DNA of 64,000 nt from Aliirhizobium wenxiniae (GTDB taxonomy: Bacteria > Pseudomonadota > Alphaproteobacteria > Rhizobiales > Rhizobiaceae), in the NCBI RefSeq assembly GCF_019511445.1, contig NZ_JAEUAN010000003.1:1-64000 (forward strand), given 5' to 3'. The notes under the pieces were generated by a model. The model was given only the letters and a program-made list of their open reading frames with translations. It had not been told where the DNA came from and made no database searches. The translations under genes were made by a program, and so were the position numbers. Shown here piece after piece: positions 57,138 through 64,000 of the stretch (within the stretch, counting starts at the first letter, position 1; every line of letters begins with the position of its first letter).

Positions 57138-57673
57138 GCCGCTTTCGGGCTGACGGCCGCGCCGACCGCCTCCAGCCACAGATCGCGAATCCCCATCTGC
57201 TTCAGCTGCGCCACCGTATTGAGCACATAGGCATCGTTCGGTCCCGACTGGCCATGTGAACGAAGCACCACGCTTGCCGCCTCTTCCACGCTAAGGCTGC
57301 CGGCATATTGCGGGTGCCGGCGATCGACCACATAGGTGACCGCCCGCATCCGCCGCCCGTCCGGCAGGGCGATGGGCACAATCCGCTCCAGATAGACATT
57401 GGTGATGAGTTCGCGTTTACGCAGGTAGTCGAGAGCATCATCCCGCTCCTTGTCATCAACCCGGAACGCCATGCCACGGCAGGAACCACCACGATCAAGC
57501 CCCATCACGAGACCCGGCTGATCAACGGTGCCGCGATGGGCCGTGGACCGGATGCAAAGCGACCGGCGAAACCCGTGAACGCGGGCAACATGCCGTTCCA
57601 CATAGGGAAATCCCGGATTCCACATCAGTGATCCGTAGCCAAAGACCCAAAATTCGTCCATATCGCACGCCAT
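57122..57673 (-). CDS. chaC: Gamma-glutamylcyclotransferase (ChaC-type)
   Basis: 183 residues. FWVFGYGSLMWNPGF is the substrate-binding loop, with the catalytic Glu expected in the YLRKRELI region. ChaC enzymes cleave glutathione to 5-oxoproline and Cys-Gly. ATG 57673 is the longest start; ATG 57661 (MDEFWVFGYG) is equally possible. gloB at 62307 is another glutathione enzyme. Confidence 0.9.
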   Translation of the reverse strand: MACDMDEFWVFGYGSLMWNPGFPYVERHVARVHGFRRSLCIRSTAHRGTVDQPGLVMGLDRGGSCRGMAFRVDDKERDDALDYLRKRELITNVYLERIVPIALPDGRRMRAVTYVVDRRHPQYAGSLSVEEAASVVLRSHGQSGPNDAYVLNTVAQLKQMGIRDLWLEAVGAAVSPKAAQAAD

Positions 57674-57740
57674 GTCGTTGTTTGAGAGCGTTTCCGTTTT
57701 TCGTCAAAACGCGCAATCGCTCTCTTTAATTTGTTTCAGC

Positions 57741-57784
57741 GCAATTCCGGACGCAAAACCGGTTCCCACTTTTGCTGGAATTGC
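57741..57784. repeat. Palindromic intergenic element (GCAATTCC arms)
   Basis: GCAATTCC (57741-57748) with GGAATTGC (57777-57784), and an inner pair GCAAAA/TTTTGC. Core CGCAAAACCGGTTCCCACTT resembles that of the element at 34942-34986 although the arms differ. It is about 30 bp upstream of the DUF2125 gene start. Confidence 0.75.
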
Positions 57785-57815
57785 TTTCGTTGCGTCGCAC
57801 CATTGGGAGAACAAC

Positions 57816-58820
57816 ATGGCAGCGTCAAGCCGATCCGGCACAGCCAAAAAACTATGGTTTCTTGCCAGTGCCGTCGTGCTCGTCATCGCACTCTATACCG
57901 CGGGCTGGTTCTATGCCGCTTCGGCTCTGCGTGAAAAGACGCTGCTTCTGCTCGGCAGTCAGTCGGATGCCGGCATTACTGCGACCTGCGAAAATGCCGA
58001 ATATCGTGGTTATCCTTTCCGCATCGGCCTGTTCTGCTCGAAGGTCGATGTCGACGACACCGTCAACGGCATATCCGCAAGCTTCGGCTCGCTGCGTTCG
58101 GCGGCTCAGGTCTATAATCCGGGCCATATCGTCTGGGAGCTCGATGCGCCGTCTGAAGTGCGCACCGGCCATGGCCTTTCCGTTGCAAGCACCTGGGAAA
58201 GCCTGCAATCCAGCCTCGTCACCAAGCTGAAGGGCGTCGAACGCGCCTCCATGGTCATCGAAAAGCCGAAGACAACCATCATGTCGTCGGCTAACGGGCA
58301 GGCTTTCGATGTCGCGGCAGACCAGTCGGAAATCCATCTGCGACAGAACGGTGCGGATCTCGACGCCGCAATTGAACTACAAAACGCCACGACAACCGCC
58401 AAAGGCCTGCCACAACTTCTTCCCGCCACCAACACCAGCATCGACGTGACGCTGAAGGATCGCGCCGGCGTTCTGGACGGGAGCGACATGAACGGGCTTG
58501 CGCTTCACGGTTCGGAAGGCGAGCTGCGTGAATTCAAGGCCGATCTCGGGCAAGGTCAGGTTCTGACGCTGGCCGGCCCGTTCTCTTTCGATGACAGGGG
58601 CCGCATGTCCGGCCAGCTGAAGCTGAGGATTGAGGATATCCCGGCCTGGCAGGATAGCCTCAGCCGCGCATTTCCGGGTTTGGAGTCGACGATCGGCACT
58701 GCGGCGAACATGCTGCAGGCACTCGGCGGCGGAGAGAAGGCTTCTCTCGATATCACCATCCGCCGCGGCAAGGTGTTTGCCGGCGGGCTGATCCCGATCG
58801 GCGAAATCCCGCCGATCTGA
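57816..58820 (+). CDS. DUF2125 domain protein
   Basis: 334 residues. One N-terminal membrane segment (about 12-33), then a periplasmic beta-rich region typical of DUF2125 (for example VIWELDAPSEVR-like HIVWELDAPSEVR and SQSDAGITATCENAEYRGYP). Two Cys may pair. Function unknown. ATG 57816 has GGGAGA upstream. Confidence 0.88.
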   Translation: MAASSRSGTAKKLWFLASAVVLVIALYTAGWFYAASALREKTLLLLGSQSDAGITATCENAEYRGYPFRIGLFCSKVDVDDTVNGISASFGSLRSAAQVYNPGHIVWELDAPSEVRTGHGLSVASTWESLQSSLVTKLKGVERASMVIEKPKTTIMSSANGQAFDVAADQSEIHLRQNGADLDAAIELQNATTTAKGLPQLLPATNTSIDVTLKDRAGVLDGSDMNGLALHGSEGELREFKADLGQGQVLTLAGPFSFDDRGRMSGQLKLRIEDIPAWQDSLSRAFPGLESTIGTAANMLQALGGGEKASLDITIRRGKVFAGGLIPIGEIPPI

Positions 58821-58871
58821 CCAGCATCACCCGAAGCCGCGACCGGTCTCGGATAGTCTCATGACGAGGAT

Positions 58872-59804
58872 CTACTTCTTGGCATCCAGCGCGTGACGGC
58901 CGAAGTCCGGCGCATCCACGTCCTGGCCGGCCTGGATAATCGAGCGACGGACGGCACGCGTGCGGGTGAAGAGTTCGAACAGCTTGTCGCCCTCGCCCCA
59001 GCGGATCGCCCGCTGCAGATAGGCGAGGTCTTCGGAAAACCGCGCCAGCATTTCGAGGATCGCATCCTTGTTGTGCAGGCAGATGTCGCGCCACATGGTC
59101 GGATCGGATGCCGCCAGACGGGTAAAATCGCGGAAACCGGAAGCGGAATATTTGATCACTTCCGATTCCGTCACCGTCTCCAGATCGTCAGCCGTGCCGA
59201 CGATATTGTAAGCGATGATATGCGGCAGATGCGAAACGATCGCCAGCACCTTGTCGTGGTGCTGCGGATCCATGTCGTCCACCCGCGAACCGAGCGCCAT
59301 CCAGAAGGCTTTCAGCCTGTCCAGTGCGTCAGCATCGGTATCCGGCAGCGGCGTGAAGATGCACCAGCGATCGCGGAACAGACCGGCGAAACCGGCATCC
59401 GGGCCAGACTTTTCCGTGCCCGCCAGCGGATGGCCCGGAATGAAATGCACGTTGTCCGGCATATGCGGCGCCATCTGCGCGATGACGGAGGCCTTGGTCG
59501 AGCCGACATCGGTGACGATCGCACCCGGCTTCAGCGAGCCGGCAATCTGCTGTGCAACCGCTTCCGAAGCACCGACCGGCACGGAGACGATAACGAGATC
59601 CGCATCCTCTACCGCATCGGCGGCCGAGACCGTATATTCCGTACCGAGTTCCAGTTCTTCGGCGCGCTTCAGCGTTTCCTCGCTGCGCGTCGAAACGACC
59701 ACATGTTTGGCTAGCCCGAGCTGCTTGACGTCGCGGGCGATTGACGAGCCGATCAGGCCGATACCGATCAGCGCGATCCGCTCGAAATGCACGTCACTCA
59801 TCAT
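58872..59804 (-). CDS. tyrC: Cyclohexadienyl/prephenate dehydrogenase
   Basis: 310 residues. NAD motif [12 protein letters not shown]; the prephenate-binding segment [20 protein letters not shown] and [12 protein letters not shown] are diagnostic. Converts prephenate or arogenate toward tyrosine. Overlaps hisC by 4 nt, the usual rhizobial pair. Confidence 0.95.
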   Translation of the reverse strand: MMSDVHFERIALIGIGLIGSSIARDVKQLGLAKHVVVSTRSEETLKRAEELELGTEYTVSAADAVEDADLVIVSVPVGASEAVAQQIAGSLKPGAIVTDVGSTKASVIAQMAPHMPDNVHFIPGHPLAGTEKSGPDAGFAGLFRDRWCIFTPLPDTDADALDRLKAFWMALGSRVDDMDPQHHDKVLAIVSHLPHIIAYNIVGTADDLETVTESEVIKYSASGFRDFTRLAASDPTMWRDICLHNKDAILEMLARFSEDLAYLQRAIRWGEGDKLFELFTRTRAVRRSIIQAGQDVDAPDFGRHALDAKK

Positions 59805-60907
59805 TTGCGTCCCATAAACTCGCCGAGCGCCTCGATGACGCCGCGATTTGCTTCTTCCGAGCCGACCGTCATGCGCAGCGCATTCGGCAGGCCGTAACCC
59901 TTCACCATGCGCAGGATGTAACCGCGGCTGGTGAGGAATTCGTCGGCATCCGGCGCACGCTTGCCATCGACGTCAGGGAAATGGATCAGCACGAAATTCG
60001 TCACCGAAGGCGTGACCGTCAGGCCGATCGTCTCGAAGGCATGGGTCAGCTTGTCCTTCCAGAGCAGATTGTGCTCGACAGCCTGGACGATGAAATCCTG
60101 GTCGCGCATGGCGGCGGCACCGGCAGCGATTGCCGGCGCATTCATGTTGAACGGACCGCGCACGCGGTTCAGCGCATCGAGAATGCCGGTCGGGCCATAC
60201 ATCCAGCCGACACGCAACGCGGCAAGGCCGTAGGCCTTGGAGAAGGTGCGGCACATGACGACGTTCTTGTTCTGCGAAACCAGTTCGACGCCCGCTTCGT
60301 AGTCGTTCTTGCGCACATATTCCGCATAGGCCGCATCGAGAACGAGAATGACATTCTTCGGCAGGCCGGCATGCAGACGGCGGATATCGGCGACAGGAAC
60401 ATAGGTGCCTGTCGGATTGCCCGGATTGGCGATGAAGACGAGCTTGGTTTTTTCGGTGACGGCCGCAAGGATCGCGTCGACATCGACCGTGTATTCCTTC
60501 TCCGGCACTTCGATCGCCGCAGCACCCGCACCCATGATCTGGATCTTGTAGACGAGGAAACCGTGCTGGGTGATAATCGCCTCGTCACCGGCACCGAGAT
60601 AGACGTGGCAGAGAAGGCCGAGAAGCTCGTCCGAACCGTTGCCGCACATGATGTTGGCTACGTTCAGCCCGTGCACGGAGGCGATCGCTTCGCGCAACGC
60701 CAGTGCCTGACCGTCCGGATAAAGCTCCAGATGACCGGCAGACTGGCGGAATGCCTCAAGCGCCTTGGGGCTGGCACCGAGCGGCGTTTCGTTGGAGGAA
60801 AGCTTGAACACGCGCGCAACGCCGGGAGCATGTTCCTTGCCGGGCACATAGGCGGCGATATCCAGAATACCTGGACGCGGAACGGGCTCACTCACAACGA
60901 TGCTCAT
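59801..60907 (-). CDS. hisC: Histidinol-phosphate aminotransferase
   Basis: 368 residues, PLP-dependent class I/II fold. The PLP lysine is in [32 protein letters not shown] and NPTGTYVP are family segments. Acts in histidine synthesis and, in this branch, probably also transaminates aromatic keto acids, matching its coupling to tyrC. Confidence 0.95.
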   Translation of the reverse strand: MSIVVSEPVPRPGILDIAAYVPGKEHAPGVARVFKLSSNETPLGASPKALEAFRQSAGHLELYPDGQALALREAIASVHGLNVANIMCGNGSDELLGLLCHVYLGAGDEAIITQHGFLVYKIQIMGAGAAAIEVPEKEYTVDVDAILAAVTEKTKLVFIANPGNPTGTYVPVADIRRLHAGLPKNVILVLDAAYAEYVRKNDYEAGVELVSQNKNVVMCRTFSKAYGLAALRVGWMYGPTGILDALNRVRGPFNMNAPAIAAGAAAMRDQDFIVQAVEHNLLWKDKLTHAFETIGLTVTPSVTNFVLIHFPDVDGKRAPDADEFLTSRGYILRMVKGYGLPNALRMTVGSEEANRGVIEALGEFMGRK

Positions 60908-61048
60908 CGGATCAACCTTCTTGGAAATGCCTGCTCTGGCAGGGATGTGAGAGGGATTAAAGCCGAAAACGATGCTTGTCGAGTAGAACTGTCGGAACGA
61001 TCGGCCCCAAACCGTCTTTCAGGTGACCAACATCTTATGGAGGCAATC

Positions 61049-61477
61049 ATGAGCACCGGAGACCATGATGACATCAAGGTCCTGCTGCGGGACTGGATGG
61101 CGGCTTTGCGGACAAAGGATGCCAGCGAAATTATCCGCTGTCAGTCAACAACGATCCGGCAATTTTCATTGGCCCCTCCGCTGCAGGAGACAGGCAACAA
61201 CAAGGCAGCGCTACAAGCCTGGCTGGATACCTGGGATGGGCCGCTTGAATTCGATATCCGCGACACGGATCTGAGGCTTGGAGGCGATATCGCCTGGTGT
61301 TCCGCATTTGCATGGCTAGGCGGCATCAAGAAAGGCGGACAGAAACTCGGTTTCTGGTTTCGCCTGACCATCGCCTTTGCCCGTGAGGATGGGCGCTGGC
61401 TGATCGTCCACACCCATGAATCCGTGCCCTTCGCGATGGAAGGCCAACCTCTGGCGATCTTCGACCTTCAGCCCTGA
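61049..61477 (+). CDS. NTF2/SnoaL-like protein
   Basis: 142 residues with the alpha+beta barrel pattern: KVLLRDWMAALRTKDASEII helix and FRLTIAFAREDGRWLIVHTH strands. Function unknown; such folds are often isomerases or stress proteins. The start ATG 61049 (MSTGDHDD) has GGAGG 5 nt upstream. Ends 10 nt inside the convergent methyltransferase gene. Confidence 0.8.
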   Translation: MSTGDHDDIKVLLRDWMAALRTKDASEIIRCQSTTIRQFSLAPPLQETGNNKAALQAWLDTWDGPLEFDIRDTDLRLGGDIAWCSAFAWLGGIKKGGQKLGFWFRLTIAFAREDGRWLIVHTHESVPFAMEGQPLAIFDLQP

Positions 61478-62217
61478 TTGTTTTCGCGTGTGGTGCGAAC
61501 GCCCTGCGGCGCCAACACCGGAACGAAGACGCGGCGTGACGCCCGGGCGGCAACCGGCAAACCCTGGTAGAGCCGCTTCTGCGCCTCGATGACGATGACG
61601 CCGGAAAAGACCGGCCAGAACCGCCGGCCCAGCCGCTCGAAGATATGTCTGGCTTTCAAAACCGCACGCACCTTCGATGGCGGAAAGAACAATGCTTCAG
61701 CCGCGGCACCCGGCGTAAAATTCGCCTCCCGCAACAGCGTCGTAAGCTGGCTGCGCGAATAGGGACGGCCTGATCCAAAAGGCGTATGCTCCATGCGCGC
61801 CCAGACGCCGCGCCGGTTGGGAACGACGATGACCAGCCGTCCTCCAGGGGCGAGCACACGCCAGATCTCCTTCAGGCTTTCGCGTGGGTTTTCGGTAAAT
61901 TCCAGCGAATGAACCATCAACACGCGATCGACGGAACTATCGGGCAGCGGCAGTTCCTCATCGAAGACAAGCGCAGTGGAGGAGTTTTCGCCAACAGGCC
62001 AGTTTACCGCCCCCTGCCCCGCCGGCATGAAGGCGAAGGTACGCTCCGTATCGGCGCGGAACCGGTCGAGATAAGGCACTGCATATCCGAGCCCGACCAA
62101 CCGCTCCTCCGGCAGCCGCGCCCAGAGCGAGGATAGCGCCATTGCAATCGACTGCTCCGCCAGACGGCCGAGTGCGGAATGATAGAACTCACGAAGGTCA
62201 ACAATATCGACGGACAA
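61468..62217 (-). CDS. Class I SAM-dependent methyltransferase
   Basis: 249 residues. Motifs [14 protein letters not shown] (degenerate SAM loop), [19 protein letters not shown], and [18 protein letters not shown] are typical. Homologues usually begin [11 protein letters not shown]; here TTG 62217 fits best, a start not fixed. Substrate unknown. Divergent from gloB. Confidence 0.85.
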   Translation of the reverse strand: MSVDIVDLREFYHSALGRLAEQSIAMALSSLWARLPEERLVGLGYAVPYLDRFRADTERTFAFMPAGQGAVNWPVGENSSTALVFDEELPLPDSSVDRVLMVHSLEFTENPRESLKEIWRVLAPGGRLVIVVPNRRGVWARMEHTPFGSGRPYSRSQLTTLLREANFTPGAAAEALFFPPSKVRAVLKARHIFERLGRRFWPVFSGVIVIEAQKRLYQGLPVAARASRRVFVPVLAPQGVRTTRENNQG

Positions 62218-62306
62218 AACGCAAATGCTCGTGTTCAGTGGTTGGACTAAAGCGTGCCTCTCTCTACATTGTGGCGGAAGAAGCATTGAGCAATAGGTCT
62301 ATCCCG

Positions 62307-63077
62307 ATGAAGCCTTTGGAAATCGAAGTTTTTTCCTGCAGAAGCGATAATTATGGCGTTCTGGTACATGAGCCGGAAAGCGGATTAACGGTTTCGATCG
62401 ATGCGCCGGAAGAGAAGCCCATTGTCGAGGCAGCCACCCGGCGCGGCTGGAAACTCACCCATATCTTCACCACCCACCATCACACCGACCATGTGGAAGC
62501 CAATCTTGCGCTGAAGGAACGTTACGGCCTGCAGATCATCGGACCTGCAAATGAAGCTGTCGCAATTCCCGGTCTCGACAAGGGCGTAATCGATGAAGAC
62601 GAATTCCAGTTCGGCGAACATCTGGTCCGCGTGATCGAAACACCCGGCCACACAGCGGGCCACATCTGTTTCCATTTTCCCGACGATAAGATCCTGTTTG
62701 CCGCCGATACGCTTTTTGCGCTCGGTTGCGGACGCTTGTTCGAACGGCCGGCCGCCGACATGTGGCATTCATTGCAAAAGCTCGCGGTTCTTCCGGATGA
62801 AACCGCCATATATTTTGGCCACGAATATACGCTCTCCAACGCTAAGTTCGCGTTGACGATCGACCCCGACAATGAGGCACTTCAGCGCCGCGTGGCCCAG
62901 ATCGAGCAACTCCGCGCCGAGGGAAAATTCACAATCCCGACGATGATGGGGCTGGAAAAGGAGACCAATCCCTTCCTGCGCGCCAAGGACCCGAAGATCC
63001 GCCGCAACCTGCTGATGGAAGGCAAGACGAATGAGGAAGTCTTTGCCGAGATCCGCAAGCGCAAGGACAATTTTTAA
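62307..63077 (+). CDS. gloB: Hydroxyacylglutathione hydrolase (glyoxalase II)
   Basis: 256 residues. Metallo-beta-lactamase motif THHHTDH at residues 56-62, plus GHTAGHICF and YFGHEYT. Hydrolyses S-lactoylglutathione, completing methylglyoxal detoxification. ATG 62307 chosen. Confidence 0.96.
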   Translation: MKPLEIEVFSCRSDNYGVLVHEPESGLTVSIDAPEEKPIVEAATRRGWKLTHIFTTHHHTDHVEANLALKERYGLQIIGPANEAVAIPGLDKGVIDEDEFQFGEHLVRVIETPGHTAGHICFHFPDDKILFAADTLFALGCGRLFERPAADMWHSLQKLAVLPDETAIYFGHEYTLSNAKFALTIDPDNEALQRRVAQIEQLRAEGKFTIPTMMGLEKETNPFLRAKDPKIRRNLLMEGKTNEEVFAEIRKRKDNF

Positions 63078-63081
63078 AGCG

Positions 63082-63519
63082 ATGACGTCCAGCACCTCAG
63101 AACAGACCGCGGAAGAAATCATCGCGGTACTCGGTATGCAGCGCCACCCGGAAGGCGGATGGTATGCCGAGACCTTTCGCGACGGCGACGGCACCAACCG
63201 AGGTGCCTCGACGGCGATCTATTACCTGCTACAGGCGGGCGAGCGCTCCCACTGGCACCGCGTCCGCGACGCAGCCGAGGTCTGGCACTTCTATGCCGGC
63301 GATCCGCTGCTGCTGAAGATTTCGGACGGGATGACTGTCGAGGACATCCGCTTGGGCACAAACCTTGCCGCAGGTGAGCGCCCGCAAGGCGTGGTGCCGG
63401 CAAATGCCTGGCAATCAGCCGAACCGCTGGGCGCTTTCACCCTGGTAGGCTGCACCGTCGCACCGGGCTTCGAGTTTTCCAGTTTTGAAATGGCAGAGCC
63501 CGGCTGGGAGCCGGGCTGA
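63082..63519 (+). CDS. DUF985-type cupin
   Basis: 145 residues. Cupin motif with HWHRVRDAAEVWHFYAGDPL and GCTVAPGFEFSSFEMA. Metal ligands are visible, but function is unknown. Starts 4 bp after the gloB stop, so co-transcribed. Confidence 0.9.
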   Translation: MTSSTSEQTAEEIIAVLGMQRHPEGGWYAETFRDGDGTNRGASTAIYYLLQAGERSHWHRVRDAAEVWHFYAGDPLLLKISDGMTVEDIRLGTNLAAGERPQGVVPANAWQSAEPLGAFTLVGCTVAPGFEFSSFEMAEPGWEPG

Positions 63520-63527
63520 TCGCGAAA

Positions 63528-63653
63528 TTAGTCGCGCGGCGGCTTGCCTTTTTCGCGATCGAGTTCGCGAACTGCGAGATAGTAATATAGGCAACCGCCT
63601 GCAGCGATCGATAAAGGCAGTATGACGAATGCAAATATCTGCAGGTCGTTCAT
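63528..63653 (-). CDS. Tiny membrane protein (41 aa)
   Basis: One membrane segment (IFAFVILPLSIAAGGCLYYYLA) and a basic tail ending REKGKPPRD. An AGGAGG site 5 nt upstream strongly supports the start. Overlaps the next gene by 4 nt (ATGA). Family unknown. Confidence 0.75.
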   Translation of the reverse strand: MNDLQIFAFVILPLSIAAGGCLYYYLAVRELDREKGKPPRD

Positions 63654-63877
63654 TGTAGCCTCCTGAGAGTGCGTCTTCCCAACAAATGTAATATCCCTGC
63701 CGCGAAAAGCCAACAGATAACGGCGATCATGAAAGGTAACACTTTCACTCGGGTCGCAGCTGATGTGTAAAGCGCTGCCGCGATCGGCGCGAAAACGCCG
63801 ACCGTCAGACAGGATGTCGATGCCCGGTCAAATGCGTTGGCGATATATTTTGCACGCTCGTTGTGAACAATCGACAT
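63650..63877 (-). CDS. Small two-TM membrane protein (75 aa)
   Basis: Two membrane segments (about 22-43 and 47-66) and a basic end LLGRRTLRRLQ. First gene of a two-gene unit with the 41-residue protein, ATGA overlap. Family unknown. The last 123 bp of the window show no gene. Confidence 0.7.
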   Translation of the reverse strand: MSIVHNERAKYIANAFDRASTSCLTVGVFAPIAAALYTSAATRVKVLPFMIAVICWLFAAGILHLLGRRTLRRLQ

Positions 63878-64000
63878 GATTGAAAAGCCCGCGGGAAAAC
63901 ATGTTCGAGACTAGCAATTCGACACCCTAAAATACAACCATAGATTACATTGAAATTGTCATTCCGCAGCAACCACTTTCGATTTCCGCCCGATCATCTC

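Noticed and set aside
59741-61477. Long plus-strand frame reaching the NTF2-like gene
   Set aside because: The first 436 codons are antisense to hisC; only the end from 61049 reads as a real protein.

Overview
The window is about 64 kb of a Rhizobiaceae (alphaproteobacterial) chromosome; the genus cannot be fixed from sequence alone. Evidence: the 16S rRNA start at the left edge has the rhizobial form, GC content and codon bias are high, and many genes are typical rhizobial neighbours or families (DUF4167, TIGR02302, DUF2125, prfA-prmC, ptsP-lysC, argH-lptM-lysA, hpt next to ftsEX, a PduO adenosyltransferase after a twin-TM protein). Intergenic palindromic repeats of kinds common in rhizobia are also present. 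Nearly everything is core housekeeping; there is no prophage, insertion sequence, CRISPR array or large island.

Layout. 1-449: 5' end of a 16S rRNA gene read leftward, with leader boxA and promoter. 812-11387: M23 peptidase, clpB, small hypotheticals, fructose-bisphosphatase, DUF4167 protein, prmC and prfA. 11413-16282: palindromic repeat, ptsP, lysC and a secreted SH3 protein with an Arg/Asp tail. 16900-21716: a frameshifted Cys-rich gene, ubiG, a ParDE toxin-antitoxin pair, and the leftward operon comF-grxC-nitrilase-DUF1178-DUF3291. 21773-29901: methyltransferase, an orphan Flp pilin, the coupled argJ-GNAT-mutT unit, a PpiC-type isomerase and secA. 30055-37089: flippase-acyltransferase pair, Gly-rich repeat secreted protein, tRNA-Leu(CAA), DsbB-like protein, HNH nuclease and a 3-methyladenine glycosylase. 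37111-44642: repeats, gluQRS, YihY, SDR, cobalamin adenosyltransferase, rhomboid, etfBA and 3-hydroxybutyryl-CoA dehydrogenase. 44975-51721: TlpA-like thioredoxin, argH, lptM, lysA, TIGR02302 protein and a MITE-like repeat. 51734-63877: response regulator, hpt, ftsEX, YdcF, plsC, chaC, DUF2125 protein, tyrC-hisC, gloB, a cupin and two tiny membrane proteins.

Functional themes. Cell envelope and division: M23 peptidase, ftsEX, YdcF, PlsC, flippase, SecA and PpiC. Amino-acid synthesis: lysC, lysA, argJ, argH, tyrC, hisC. Translation and nucleotide upkeep: prfA, prmC, gluQRS, hpt, mutT, glycosylase. Electron transfer and thiol chemistry: etfBA, grxC, TlpA, DsbB-like, gloB.

The most interesting items are regulatory or structural. 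An SD-bearing hairpin and a 16-codon Arg-rich leader ORF lie between argH and lptM, and the leader stop overlaps an lptM start as TGATG. A two-copy MITE-like element of about 178 bp has imperfect 29-bp terminal inverted repeats. Two palindromes share a core but have unrelated arms. A secreted protein is built of 25-26-residue Gly/Asn/Val repeats, and a Cys-rich hypothetical gene carries a single frameshift.
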